Assembly (NCBI RefSeq): GCF_014692675.1
Contig: NZ_JABFCZ010000010.1
Location: 1 to 64,000 of the forward strand
Direction of reading: 5' to 3'
Source of the DNA: Roseibium aggregatum
GTDB lineage: Bacteria > Pseudomonadota > Alphaproteobacteria > Rhizobiales > Stappiaceae
Length of the DNA: 64,000 nucleotides
The translations under genes were made by a program, and so were the position numbers. A model generated the notes under the pieces. It saw only the letters and a program-made list of their open reading frames with translations. It ran no database searches and was not told where the DNA came from. Shown here in pieces: positions 27,624 to 36,152 of this stretch (position 1 is the stretch's first letter; each line of letters begins with the position of its first letter).

Positions 27624-29147
27624 GTGACGAAGATGAACCGGCAATTCAGCAACCGGGAGGCATCGCCCCCCCGGCAACATATCTCCAAGCTTGCATTCCT
27701 GCTGGCCGGGATCCTGATCGCCGTGACCTCCGCATCCTTGCTGTTCGTGGGCTATGTGGCTTCGCAGGCGTCCGACCAGCAGGCGATCGCAAACGAAAAG
27801 CGCCTGTTTCAGCATACGCTTGAAAACCAGAAATACCGGATGATCCGCGAGCAATTGAAGGTCTCGCACTGGGACGAGTCCGTCCGCAATATCATCCGGA
27901 CCTTCGACTACGATTTCGTCCGCAGCCAAATCCGTGGCCTGTGGAAGGACTACAGTTACAACAAGGTCCTGATCATTGCCCACGGCAACCAGGTCCTTGC
28001 AGAATCCTTCGAGGACTACACCCACATCATCAACCGGCCCCTGAACGAAACACCCGGCTACCTGCCGCTCGTTGAAAAGGCGCGTGCGCTCTACATGTCC
28101 AACCGGGTCCGGATTCCGGGAGGCTATAGCCACAGGTCCCTTCAAGGCCTTGAGCCGCCGCAATACGCAGCTGTCGGGTTCATCGTGATCGATGACAAGC
28201 CGGCGCTCGCAACCGCCATGCCGATCGTTCCGGACCAGGACAAGATAACCTTACCGGCCGGCCAGCCGGTGATCCTGGTGTCGGCCAAATTTATCGATGA
28301 GGAGATGCTGTCCAGCCTCAATGGCCAGCTTTCCTTCACCAATCTCACCTTCCTGAGAGATGTGATCGCGGCTCCGGGCAGCCCGTCTCACTTCGTCCGC
28401 GACGCCAACGGTCAGCCCCTGGGCAGCTTCTCCTGGCAGAGCCGGGCGCTGGGCAGTTCGATCTGGCCGACCGTCATCCCGATCGTGTTGATCCTCAGCC
28501 TTCTTCTGGCAGTGCTCGCGTTCGGGATCGCCTGGCGTATCGGCCGGCTGACAAGCTCCCTGCAGGCAAGCGAACGCCAGAACCGCCATCTGGCGCTGCA
28601 CGACACGCTTTCCGGCCTTGCCAACAGGCTGCAGTTCAACCGGGTTCTGAAATCCGCGACCGATGACTTGCCGGCGTCCCCGTTCGCCATCATTCATTGC
28701 GATCTGGACAAGTTCAAATCCGTCAACGACACCCATGGCCACGCGGCGGGCGACACGGTGATCAAGGCGGTTGCTCAGCGCATGACCGACATTATCGGTA
28801 AAGGTGGACTGGTCGCCCGCCTTGGCGGCGACGAGTTCGTCATCCTCTACCGCGGCTTCACCGACCGCGGACGCCTGACCCTGCTCTCCGGCCAGCTTAT
28901 CGGCGCGGTCGAAGCGCCGATCCCGCTTGACAACGGAAAGACGGCGGAAATCGGCCTGAGCATCGGGATCGTGACGGCCCCTGAATGCGGCTCAACCCCT
29001 GAGGGGCTGATGGCCGCCGCCGACGATGCGCTTTATTATTCCAAGGAGAACGGCAGAGGCCAGGCCGCTTTCGCCCGTGATATCAAGCACCTGTTCGCCA
29101 TGTCCGTCAGCGGCGCCGAGGATGATCACACCAGCGACGCTGCCTGA
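27624..29147 (+). CDS. CHASE4-GGDEF diguanylate cyclase (second copy)
   Basis: 507 residues from a GTG at 27624 (ATG at 27633 is the alternative). Same layout as the copy at 24415: TM1 about 22-44, CHASE4 domain with IREQLKVSHWDESVRNI and YDFVRSQIRGLWKDYSYN, TM2 about 290-310, GGDEF domain with DLDKFKSVNDTHGHAAGD and RLGGDEFVILYRG. The RxxD I-site is also missing (GKGG). The two are clear paralogs that have diverged mainly in the periplasmic sensor, as expected for different ligands. Followed by gor in the opposite orientation. Confidence 0.92.
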   Translation: MTKMNRQFSNREASPPRQHISKLAFLLAGILIAVTSASLLFVGYVASQASDQQAIANEKRLFQHTLENQKYRMIREQLKVSHWDESVRNIIRTFDYDFVRSQIRGLWKDYSYNKVLIIAHGNQVLAESFEDYTHIINRPLNETPGYLPLVEKARALYMSNRVRIPGGYSHRSLQGLEPPQYAAVGFIVIDDKPALATAMPIVPDQDKITLPAGQPVILVSAKFIDEEMLSSLNGQLSFTNLTFLRDVIAAPGSPSHFVRDANGQPLGSFSWQSRALGSSIWPTVIPIVLILSLLLAVLAFGIAWRIGRLTSSLQASERQNRHLALHDTLSGLANRLQFNRVLKSATDDLPASPFAIIHCDLDKFKSVNDTHGHAAGDTVIKAVAQRMTDIIGKGGLVARLGGDEFVILYRGFTDRGRLTLLSGQLIGAVEAPIPLDNGKTAEIGLSIGIVTAPECGSTPEGLMAAADDALYYSKENGRGQAAFARDIKHLFAMSVSGAEDDHTSDAA

Positions 29148-29196
29148 TTGAACCTTGCGAAAATGCGCCGGGTCTCTCGCCTCATGCCCGAACCGG

Positions 29197-30573
29197 TCAG
29201 CCGCGCAGGCGCTCCGTCGGTTCGCGCATGGTGACAAGTTCCTCTGCCGCGGTCGGATGAACGGCAATTGTGCGGTCGAAATCCGCCTTGGTGGCTCCCA
29301 TGGCCAGCGTGATGCCGAGAACCTGAGCCAGTTCACCCGCATCCGGGCCGAGGATGTGGACCCCGAGCACCTTGTCCGTGTCCGCGTCGACGATCAGCTT
29401 CATCAGCATTTTCTCGTCACGTCCGGAAAGCGTGTGCTTCATCGGCCGGAAGCTCGATTTGTAGATGTCGAGGTTCGGCGTCTTCTCAAGCGCCTGCTCC
29501 TCGGTCAGACCGACCGTGCCCATCTCCGGCTGGGAGAAGACGGCCGTCGGGATCAGGCTGTGATCGACCGTCCAGGGCTTTTTGCCGAACACCGTATCGG
29601 CGAAGGCATGGCCTTCGCGAATGGCAACCGGAGTGAGGTTGGCCCGGTTGGTGACATCACCGACCGCATAGATGGACGGGACGGATGTCTGCGACTGGTC
29701 GTTGACCTTGATCGCCCCGATCCGGTCGAGCTCGACACCGGCCTTTTCCAGGCCGAGGTCGTTGGTATGCGGCGACCGGCCGATGGCGAACATGATCTGG
29801 CCGGCGGTCAGGATCTCGCCACCTTTCGTCTTGCCCGTCAGCACACCGGATGCATCTTTTTCGATGGAGGCAAAGACGTCGCCGCAGATGACGCGAATGC
29901 CTTTTTTCTCCATTTCCTCATGGACTCCCTTGCGCATGTCCATGTCGAAACCGCGCAGGATTTCCTCACCGCGATAAAGAAGCGTCGTCTCGACGCCGAG
30001 GCCGTTGAAGATCCCGGCGAATTCGACCGCGATGTAGCCGCCGCCTGCGACCACGATCTTTTCCGGGAGATCGGTCATATGGAAGGCTTCGTTTGAGGTA
30101 ATGACATGCTCGCCGCCGGGCAGATCCGCGTCCACATTGGGTGAGGCGCCGACCGCGATCAGGATGTATTTCGCCGTCACCGTCTGGCCGGTCGCCAGCA
30201 GGCGGACCGTATTCGGTCCTTCCAGAACCGCACGGCTGTCATGCAGCTCCACATCGCTGCGCTCAAGATTGCGCCGGTAGATGCCTTCGAGACGGGTGAT
30301 TTCCTGATCTTTCGCCGTCACCAGCTTTTCCCAGGAAAAGGATCTTTCGCCAACGGTCCAGCCGAAACCCTCGGCATCTTCGAACTCCTCGGAAAATTTC
30401 GAGGCATAGACAAAGAGCTTCTTGGGAACGCAGCCGCGGATCACGCAGGTGCCGCCGTAGCGATATTCCTCGGCGATCCCGACCTTGGCACCATGGTTTG
30501 CTGCAATCCTTGCGGCGCGCACGCCGCCCGATCCGCCGCCGATCACAAACAGGTCGTAGTCAAAATCGCTCAT
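29197..30573 (-). CDS. gor: Glutathione-disulfide reductase
   Basis: 458 residues. FAD site YDLFVIGGGSGGVRAARIA, redox disulfide C43/C48 in GGTCVIRGCVPKK, NADPH-binding segment VVAGGGYIAVEFAGIF followed by LLYRGEEILRGFD with the arginines that select NADPH, and the C-terminal active-site region AVHPTAAEELVTM at the dimer interface. Keeps glutathione reduced in the cytosol. Single gene, convergent with the GGDEF gene. Confidence 0.95.
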   Translation of the reverse strand: MSDFDYDLFVIGGGSGGVRAARIAANHGAKVGIAEEYRYGGTCVIRGCVPKKLFVYASKFSEEFEDAEGFGWTVGERSFSWEKLVTAKDQEITRLEGIYRRNLERSDVELHDSRAVLEGPNTVRLLATGQTVTAKYILIAVGASPNVDADLPGGEHVITSNEAFHMTDLPEKIVVAGGGYIAVEFAGIFNGLGVETTLLYRGEEILRGFDMDMRKGVHEEMEKKGIRVICGDVFASIEKDASGVLTGKTKGGEILTAGQIMFAIGRSPHTNDLGLEKAGVELDRIGAIKVNDQSQTSVPSIYAVGDVTNRANLTPVAIREGHAFADTVFGKKPWTVDHSLIPTAVFSQPEMGTVGLTEEQALEKTPNLDIYKSSFRPMKHTLSGRDEKMLMKLIVDADTDKVLGVHILGPDAGELAQVLGITLAMGATKADFDRTIAVHPTAAEELVTMREPTERLRG

Positions 30574-30672
30574 TATCGCCTCGTAATCCCGCCGATCTGC
30601 TGTTCGGCATATCTATAAATTTCCGACAGCCAGACCGACGGAACCTCTTCCGCAATGTCGGTTTCCACACGG

Positions 30673-30702
30673 CAAAAACAAGGCCGCATAACGCGGCCTT
30701 GT
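30673..30702 (-). terminator. Rho-independent terminator after the DUF2059 gene
   Basis: Ten-base-pair stem ACAAGGCCGC / GCGGCCTTGT with a 5-nt loop, followed on the minus strand by TTTTGCC. It lies 36 bp beyond the stop of the minus-strand DUF2059 gene. Confidence 0.85.
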
Positions 30703-30737
30703 ACATTCACGCAGTCAAACCGGTGTTTGTCCGGACC

Positions 30738-31307
30738 TTACTGGGCAGGCTTTCCGGCCGGGGCTGCCGGGGCAGCCGGTGCGTCGGCGTTTTCCTGGTC
30801 CCTTTTCTGCATTTCCTCGCGCACGAGGCTGACCATTTCCGTGGAGATCTGGTCCTGCCACTGGCGGGCCGCACCGATCGACAGGGCGGTGATGCTCGGC
30901 GTTTCCGTGGCAAGCTTCTGACCAATCGGAGAGTTGTAGAATTCCGCCAGTTGCTCAAGCTCTTCCACGGAGAACCGGTTGGCCCAGATCTTGTAAATCA
31001 TCTCGTTCAGATCTTTGCGCTTGGCAGCCAGCTTCAGGGCAACTTCATTCGTAATCGCCGAAACCTCGTCGGACTTGAACGGATCGGCCTGAATGAAGAT
31101 CGTCCGGGTCTGCTCGGCCATGAGCGGCAGGATCTCGTCGAAGGCATCCAGCGCCTTGTTCGCGACGACAACCTTGCGCGCCGCCTCGAGCTGGGCTTCC
31201 GAGACTTCTTTGTCCTGGGCATTGACCATGACCGGAAGCAGGGTGACAGCCACAAGCGCTGCAGCGGCAATCCGGGTTCCGGCCTTCAGGCAGTTTTTAA
31301 GAACCAT
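30738..31307 (-). CDS. DUF2059 domain-containing exported protein
   Basis: 189 residues from the ATG at 31307, which has GGAG seven bases upstream; a TTG two codons earlier is less likely. Signal peptide (about 1-30, ending VMVNAQ), then a helical DUF2059 domain (about 85-150) with EMIYKIWANRFSVEEL and AEFYNSPIGQKLATETP. The C-terminus is Ala/Pro-rich. Periplasmic, function unknown. A clear terminator follows, and rpiA lies 60 bp upstream on the same strand, so it may be partly read from the rpiA promoter. Confidence 0.92.
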   Translation of the reverse strand: MVLKNCLKAGTRIAAAALVAVTLLPVMVNAQDKEVSEAQLEAARKVVVANKALDAFDEILPLMAEQTRTIFIQADPFKSDEVSAITNEVALKLAAKRKDLNEMIYKIWANRFSVEELEQLAEFYNSPIGQKLATETPSITALSIGAARQWQDQISTEMVSLVREEMQKRDQENADAPAAPAAPAGKPAQ

Positions 31308-31367
31308 AATCAAACTCCAACATCGGCCCCGGGCACATGTTCTTCCGAGGGCCTCAATTCACATTAT

Positions 31368-32063
31368 CTAGCGGCTAGCGACAATGGTCCGCACACCGTC
31401 TGCTCCGGCGACATAGGCTTTGGCAGCAAGGCCGATGAACAAACCATGCTCGACGACCCCGGGAATCGCAACCAGCTTATCGGCCAAAGCGTCGGCGTCC
31501 GGTATCCGTCCAAGTTCAGCATCCAGGATGAAATGCCCGCCATCTGTGACAAAAGGATGTTCATCCCCGCCCCTGATGGTCAATTGCCCGGACAATCCCA
31601 GCCCGGACAGGCAGTCCCTGACGGCGAGAGTGGTCGCGCCCAGGCCGAACGGCACCACTTCGATCGGCAGCGGAAAGCGGCCGAGAACGTCGACGAGCTT
31701 GCTCTCGTCGGCGATCACGATCATTTGCTTCGACGCCGCCGCAACGATCTTTTCGCGCAGCAAGGCGCCGCCGCCGCCCTTGATCAGTCTCATCTCTGGG
31801 TCGATTTCATCGGCGCCGTCGACCGTGAGATCGAGCTCCGGCATCTCGTCCAGCGTGGAAAGGCGTATCCCCTCTTCGCTCGCGAGCTGATGCGTCCGTT
31901 CCGAAGTCGGCACGCCGGTCACATCCAGACCTTCCCGAACGCGCGCGCCGAGAGCTCTGACAAAATGCTCCGCAGTGGACCCGGTTCCGATACCGAGCTT
32001 CATCCCCGGCCGGACGTCTTCCACCGCCTTTTCGGCCGCCAGGCGTTTCCAAGCGTCACTCAT
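31368..32063 (-). CDS. rpiA: Ribose-5-phosphate isomerase A
   Basis: 231 residues from the ATG at 32063 with GGAG in front; the open frame continues 78 codons upstream without homology. Motifs: [35 protein letters not shown] (catalytic Asp region), [16 protein letters not shown] and [14 protein letters not shown]. Interconverts ribose 5-phosphate and ribulose 5-phosphate in the pentose phosphate pathway. Confidence 0.96.
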   Translation of the reverse strand: MSDAWKRLAAEKAVEDVRPGMKLGIGTGSTAEHFVRALGARVREGLDVTGVPTSERTHQLASEEGIRLSTLDEMPELDLTVDGADEIDPEMRLIKGGGGALLREKIVAAASKQMIVIADESKLVDVLGRFPLPIEVVPFGLGATTLAVRDCLSGLGLSGQLTIRGGDEHPFVTDGGHFILDAELGRIPDADALADKLVAIPGVVEHGLFIGLAAKAYVAGADGVRTIVASR

Positions 32064-32411
32064 CGCCTCTCCAAGACATTCCAAGGTTCGGGGCTCAGTA
32101 GCATGGCTTGCGATACAGGGTCTAGGTGATGGACTCATAAAATTCCGCTTCCCGGCGCCCCCCCGGCAAAGGGGAGACGACGGCATCGGGACCGCCCCTT
32201 CTCCGCAGGCTGCAAGATCGGCCGGAAAATCCTGCCAAGCGCACGTTTTTCGCCCGCCCTCGACGGCCGTTTCGGTTTCCCTCAGCCGCACCGGCATCTG
32301 CCATCAGGATCGCTATAACTTATTAACTATAATTTCAGCGAATATCATTACCGTTGAAAGTCATAGAGAAATTATCAGAAGCATGCTCCGAAGAACCCCG
32401 GGAGGACGGCA
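32064..32411. promoter_or_regulatory. Intergenic region upstream of the chemoreceptor, with a candidate -10
   Basis: About 350 bp between divergent rpiA and the soluble chemoreceptor gene. The last 100 bp are AT-rich; a TATAAT at 32328-32333 is a possible -10 element, but no good -35 is seen 16-18 bp upstream. The rest is GC-rich with no credible gene. The Shine-Dalgarno-like GGGAGG is close to the ATG at 32412. Confidence 0.35.
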
Positions 32412-34178
32412 ATGTTCTTCAAAAGAAAAAACCATAACAACAACAATATACTTACTGCCGAAATTCACCATGACGAGATCGACGAAGACCTCGACGTGAC
32501 GGCCGCGGCCGATTCCGACGAGATGGACAACATGCTTGCCTATGCGCTGGATGCCATCGAGGACGATCTTCAGGTTTCCGCCAAATCCATCAGCGGTTCG
32601 ATGCAAAAGGTGCGAAGCCGGATCACCGAGCAGCTGGGCCTTCTGGATTCGATCCGGACCGACAGCAAGGCGCTGCGCGAACAAAGCGGCCTGGCGCACA
32701 AGAACGCCACGGATCTTGCGGATTCCATCAGCGAACTGGCCACCTCCAGCAATGAAATCGGTCAGCAGGTCGTCAAGTCGAACCAGCTTGCCGAACAGGC
32801 CCGCGAGGTCGCCGATGAAGCCAATTCGGGCGTGATGGAACTGCATTCGGCGATCGAGGACATTACCAATGTCGTAAAGCTGATTTCCGATGTGGCGAAG
32901 CAGACCAATCTTCTGGCGCTCAACGCGACCATCGAAGCCGCCCGGGCGGGCGAGGCCGGCAAGGGATTTGCGGTCGTCGCCAATGAAGTCAAATCGCTTT
33001 CGGTCGAGACCCAGAACGCGACCGACGAAATCGTCTCCAATATCGAGCGTCTGCAGGCATCGGCGGAGGCGAGCATCGCCTCGGTCAACCGCATCATCGA
33101 GGTGATCGGCCAGATCCGTCCGAGTTTCGCGGCGGTGGAAAATGCCGTACAGGAACAGGTCAGCACAACGACGGCGATCCGCGAACATGCCGGCGACACG
33201 GCGAATTTCGTGGAGGAAGTCGCCCGGCGTGTCGATACCATCGACACGTCCGCGGCACGGGCCGAAGAAGGCGGCCAGGCGGCCAACATGGCCGGCAACG
33301 AGATGGGGGCCGCGATCCAGGCCCTCGGCAGCCGGTTCACCATGATGATCCGCCAGAACGAACTGGGCGACCGGCGCAAGTTCGATCGCCTGCCGATCAA
33401 GCTGAACGGCCATGTGACCGTGAACGGCCGGACCGCCTCCGTCCAGTCACTGGACATCTCCTTCGGCGGCGCCCTTTTGAAATGCGAGGAAGACGGCATC
33501 CTGGTTCCGGAACAAACTGCCGACCTCTCGCTCGACACCATTGGCAGCGTGCCGATCCGGGTCGTCGGCCACTCGGTGAATGGCTATCATTGCACCTTTG
33601 GCGAGATGGACGGCGGCTTCAGGGACGCACTCGACCGGCAGATAACCGCGTTCCAGGAAGAGCACGCATCGTATGTGGAGCTGGCCCAGTCGGGTGCTGC
33701 GCGCATATCGGGTGAACTGACCCGGCTTGTCGAAGACGGCAAGCTTTCCCAGAGCGACCTGTTCGACACCAATTACGAGCCGATCCCGGGATCCAATCCC
33801 CTCCAGGTCCGCACCCGCTTCGTGGCACGGCTTGAAGAGGTGCTGCCGCCGATCCAGGAGGAAATCCTGGAAAATGCCCAGTCCATGGCGTTCTGCGCGG
33901 CCGTCGACCGCAACGGCTACCTGCCGGTCCACAACAAGATCTATTCCAAGCCGCAGCGGCCGGACGATCCGGAATGGAATGCGGCCAACAGCCGGAACAT
34001 GCGGATGTTCGACGACCGGGCCGGCCTGTGCGCGGCCCGTAATACCCGTCCCGTCCTGATCCAGACCTATGCCCGCGACATGGGCAACGGCAACATCGTC
34101 TGGATGAAGGAGGTGGATGCCCCCATCTTCATCAACGGCCGTCACTGGGGCGGTTTTAGGACCGCCTATAAACTCTAG
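32412..34178 (+). CDS. Soluble methyl-accepting chemotaxis protein with PilZ domain
   Basis: 588 residues with no membrane segment. The signalling domain (about 55-310) contains the MCP hairpin tip [20 protein letters not shown] followed by [20 protein letters not shown] PilZ domain (about 318-410) keeps both c-di-GMP motifs: RxxxR at R322-R326 and DxSxxG at D348-G353. A C-terminal domain (about 440-588; [42 protein letters not shown]) resembles the sensor-like tail seen in other cytoplasmic chemoreceptors. It could relay c-di-GMP and a cytosolic signal to CheA. No che genes are near; two c-di-GMP synthases lie 3-8 kb upstream. Confidence 0.9.
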   Translation: MFFKRKNHNNNNILTAEIHHDEIDEDLDVTAAADSDEMDNMLAYALDAIEDDLQVSAKSISGSMQKVRSRITEQLGLLDSIRTDSKALREQSGLAHKNATDLADSISELATSSNEIGQQVVKSNQLAEQAREVADEANSGVMELHSAIEDITNVVKLISDVAKQTNLLALNATIEAARAGEAGKGFAVVANEVKSLSVETQNATDEIVSNIERLQASAEASIASVNRIIEVIGQIRPSFAAVENAVQEQVSTTTAIREHAGDTANFVEEVARRVDTIDTSAARAEEGGQAANMAGNEMGAAIQALGSRFTMMIRQNELGDRRKFDRLPIKLNGHVTVNGRTASVQSLDISFGGALLKCEEDGILVPEQTADLSLDTIGSVPIRVVGHSVNGYHCTFGEMDGGFRDALDRQITAFQEEHASYVELAQSGAARISGELTRLVEDGKLSQSDLFDTNYEPIPGSNPLQVRTRFVARLEEVLPPIQEEILENAQSMAFCAAVDRNGYLPVHNKIYSKPQRPDDPEWNAANSRNMRMFDDRAGLCAARNTRPVLIQTYARDMGNGNIVWMKEVDAPIFINGRHWGGFRTAYKL

Positions 34179-34276
34179 CAGGGGCTCCTTCGCCAGTGGT
34201 TGAGGAATGCGGGCGGACTGGTTATTAGGTTCCGGGAGCCAGTCACCCGCCCCTTCCCGGCCGAAAGGAAGCCTTC

Positions 34277-34945
34277 ATGTCCGTTCTCGTCTTCGATCTC
34301 GACGGCACCCTGGTCTCGTCGATGGAAGACCTTGCCGCAACGCTGAATACGGTGCTGACGGGCGCCGGCCATCAGGCCGTCCCGCCGGAAAACTTTCGCA
34401 GCATCGTCGGCCATGGCGCCAAATTCATGCTGCAGCGGGGCCTGGAGGTGAACGGGATCGCCTGGAACGAGGACACGATCGAGCCGCTGTTCCGGCAGTT
34501 CCTGGCTATTTACGAAAAGAACCTCACTGTCCATACCCGCCCATTTCCCGGCGTCATCGACGCCCTGGAACGGTTCCGCGCCGAAGGCTGGCGGCTTGCC
34601 GTGTGCACCAACAAGATGGAGCGGCTGACCCTGCCCCTTCTCGACCAGCTGGATATGACCAGGCATTTCGACGCCATCGTCGGCGGCGACACCTTCGCCG
34701 TTGCCAAGCCGCAGGCCGAACCGGTGCTGGGCGCCATCGAACGCGCCGGAGGCCGGAAATCCGGCTCCGTCATGATCGGCGACTCAGCCACCGATATCAA
34801 CGCCGCACGCGCGGCCGGCATTCCGGTCGTCGCCGTCGATTTCGGCTACACCCAGGTCCCGGTGACCGAGCTCGGCCCGGACCGGGTGATTTCGCACTTC
34901 AACGAGCTGCACGACGCCATTCAGGCGTTGAAGGCCGTGGCTTAG
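34277..34945 (+). CDS. gph: HAD-IA hydrolase, phosphoglycolate phosphatase-like
   Basis: 222 residues. HAD motif I LVFDLDGTLVSS, motif II in LAVCTNKMERLTLPL, motif III Lys in FAVAKPQAEPVL and motif IV IGDSATDINAARAAG. The alpha-helical cap (about 15-85) is the type seen in phosphoglycolate phosphatases, which remove 2-phosphoglycolate. Closely related HADs act on other sugar phosphates, so the substrate is likely rather than certain. AAGGAAG precedes the ATG. It lies about 130 bp before tRNA-Val. Confidence 0.85.
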   Translation: MSVLVFDLDGTLVSSMEDLAATLNTVLTGAGHQAVPPENFRSIVGHGAKFMLQRGLEVNGIAWNEDTIEPLFRQFLAIYEKNLTVHTRPFPGVIDALERFRAEGWRLAVCTNKMERLTLPLLDQLDMTRHFDAIVGGDTFAVAKPQAEPVLGAIERAGGRKSGSVMIGDSATDINAARAAGIPVVAVDFGYTQVPVTELGPDRVISHFNELHDAIQALKAVA

Positions 34946-35075
34946 AGCACGCTCCCCGGCGCGGATACCGTCCCGCAAACCGTCCTGAGAAGAAATGCGC
35001 GCTTTGCTCTTGCCTGAAACCGCGTTTTGAATTACCTAGCGCCCACCAGCCACCACGGCTGCCCTTCGAAAGTCG

Positions 35076-35150
35076 GGGCGATTAGCTCAGCGGGAGAGCG
35101 TTCCGTTCACACCGGAAAGGTCACTGGTTCAATCCCAGTATCGCCCACCA
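35076..35150 (+). tRNA. tRNA-Val (anticodon CAC)
   Basis: 75 nt folding as a full cloverleaf: acceptor GGGCGAT / ATCGCCC, D arm GCTC-AGCGGGA-GAGC, anticodon stem TTCCG / CGGAA with loop TTCACAC (anticodon CAC, reading GTG), T arm ACTGG-TTCAATC-CCAGT. Discriminator A and an encoded CCA follow. It reads the valine codon GUG. Confidence 0.97.
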
Positions 35151-35367
35151 TCTTCCCATTCAAGTTATTGTCTAAACAGCTTTTTGACTTCCTTAAATTC
35201 CCGAACCACGCGGAATGGAAATCCAAATGGGGAATGCCTGCCAGGAAGAACAGCTGCTTACAGGGTAGCCCGTTCCAACTGTCAGCCACTGTGTCCGTCA
35301 TGGAACAAGCTGTTCACTTCCGAGGGAAAGTTCCGGATACCGAATAAAAATCGTATATCCATGAATT

Positions 35368-35835
35368 ATGCAAAACATCCGTTCCCTTGCCTTTTTTCTC
35401 ATCCTGGTCGTCGGCGGCGGCATCGCCATCGGTATCGCAACCGCGCCCGGCGCCTGGTACGTGAGCCTGATCAAACCTCCCTTCAATCCGCCGAACTGGA
35501 TATTCGGCCCGGTCTGGACGGCGCTCTACATCTGTATTGCGATTGCCGGCTGGCGCGTTTGGCTGCGCGAACCGGGCGGCTGGGCCATGAAGCTATGGGC
35601 AGCGCAACTGGCGCTGAACTTCATCTGGTCTCCGGTGTTCTTTTCTGCCCATCGGATGGATATCGCGCTCGGCATCATCATCCTGATGCTGATCACCATC
35701 ATCACATTCATCGTCAAGGCCCGACCCAAGGACGATCTCGCGGCGCTGCTGTTCCTGCCCTACGCCGCCTGGGTCGCCTTTGCGGCGATACTCAATGGCT
35801 CGCTGCTGTATCTGAACACACCAATAAGCGGGTAA
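35368..35835 (+). CDS. tspO: TspO/MBR family protein
   Basis: 155 residues with five membrane segments. Family residues are present: WYVSLIKPPFNPPNWIFGPVW near the N-terminus, WLREPGGW, QLALNFIWSPVFF and PYAAWVAFAAILN. TspO binds and may degrade tetrapyrroles and takes part in stress and photosynthesis-gene control in alphaproteobacteria. The gene follows tRNA-Val after a lower-GC 217-bp gap in which I see no gene. Confidence 0.95.
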   Translation: MQNIRSLAFFLILVVGGGIAIGIATAPGAWYVSLIKPPFNPPNWIFGPVWTALYICIAIAGWRVWLREPGGWAMKLWAAQLALNFIWSPVFFSAHRMDIALGIIILMLITIITFIVKARPKDDLAALLFLPYAAWVAFAAILNGSLLYLNTPISG

Positions 35836-36152
35836 TCGGGAGGGACTTTAGGCAGCGGTGTCCCTGCACCGGGGTGGCAGAATCCACCGCCCCTCTTCTT
35901 CCCGAATTCCCGGATCGGACAAATCTACGCCGGGCAGGTGTGGGGCCGCATCGCCTGGTCCGAAAATCCCCGATTGCGGCCTGCTTCGCTCCGTGACAAT
36001 TTCAGCAAGACAGACAGAGGGAGATCGGCAGCCAGGCTGCGTTTCCGGATAGACGAAGGAACTGCATCAGCCAGGCAAAGGCCCGACCGGTTCGATCTGT
36101 CGTCATGAGTGCCGTTCCTTAGAGGGAGGCTTTCCTGGAGGGAGAGTGGGGC
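35836..36152. other. Intergenic region upstream of the TIR gene
   Basis: About 317 bp. Short frames present lack ribosome sites and plausible composition. It ends with a purine-rich GGGAG site before the TIR ATG. No clear promoter, repeat or attachment-site duplication of the nearby tRNA end is visible. Confidence 0.4.

Noticed and set aside
35027-35347. Protein-coding frame across the tRNA
   Set aside because: It reads straight through tRNA-Val and has no ribosome site.
35076-36152. Integrated element attached at tRNA-Val
   Set aside because: No integrase, transposase or duplicated tRNA 3' end is visible; the following genes are ordinary (tspO) or single (TIR).
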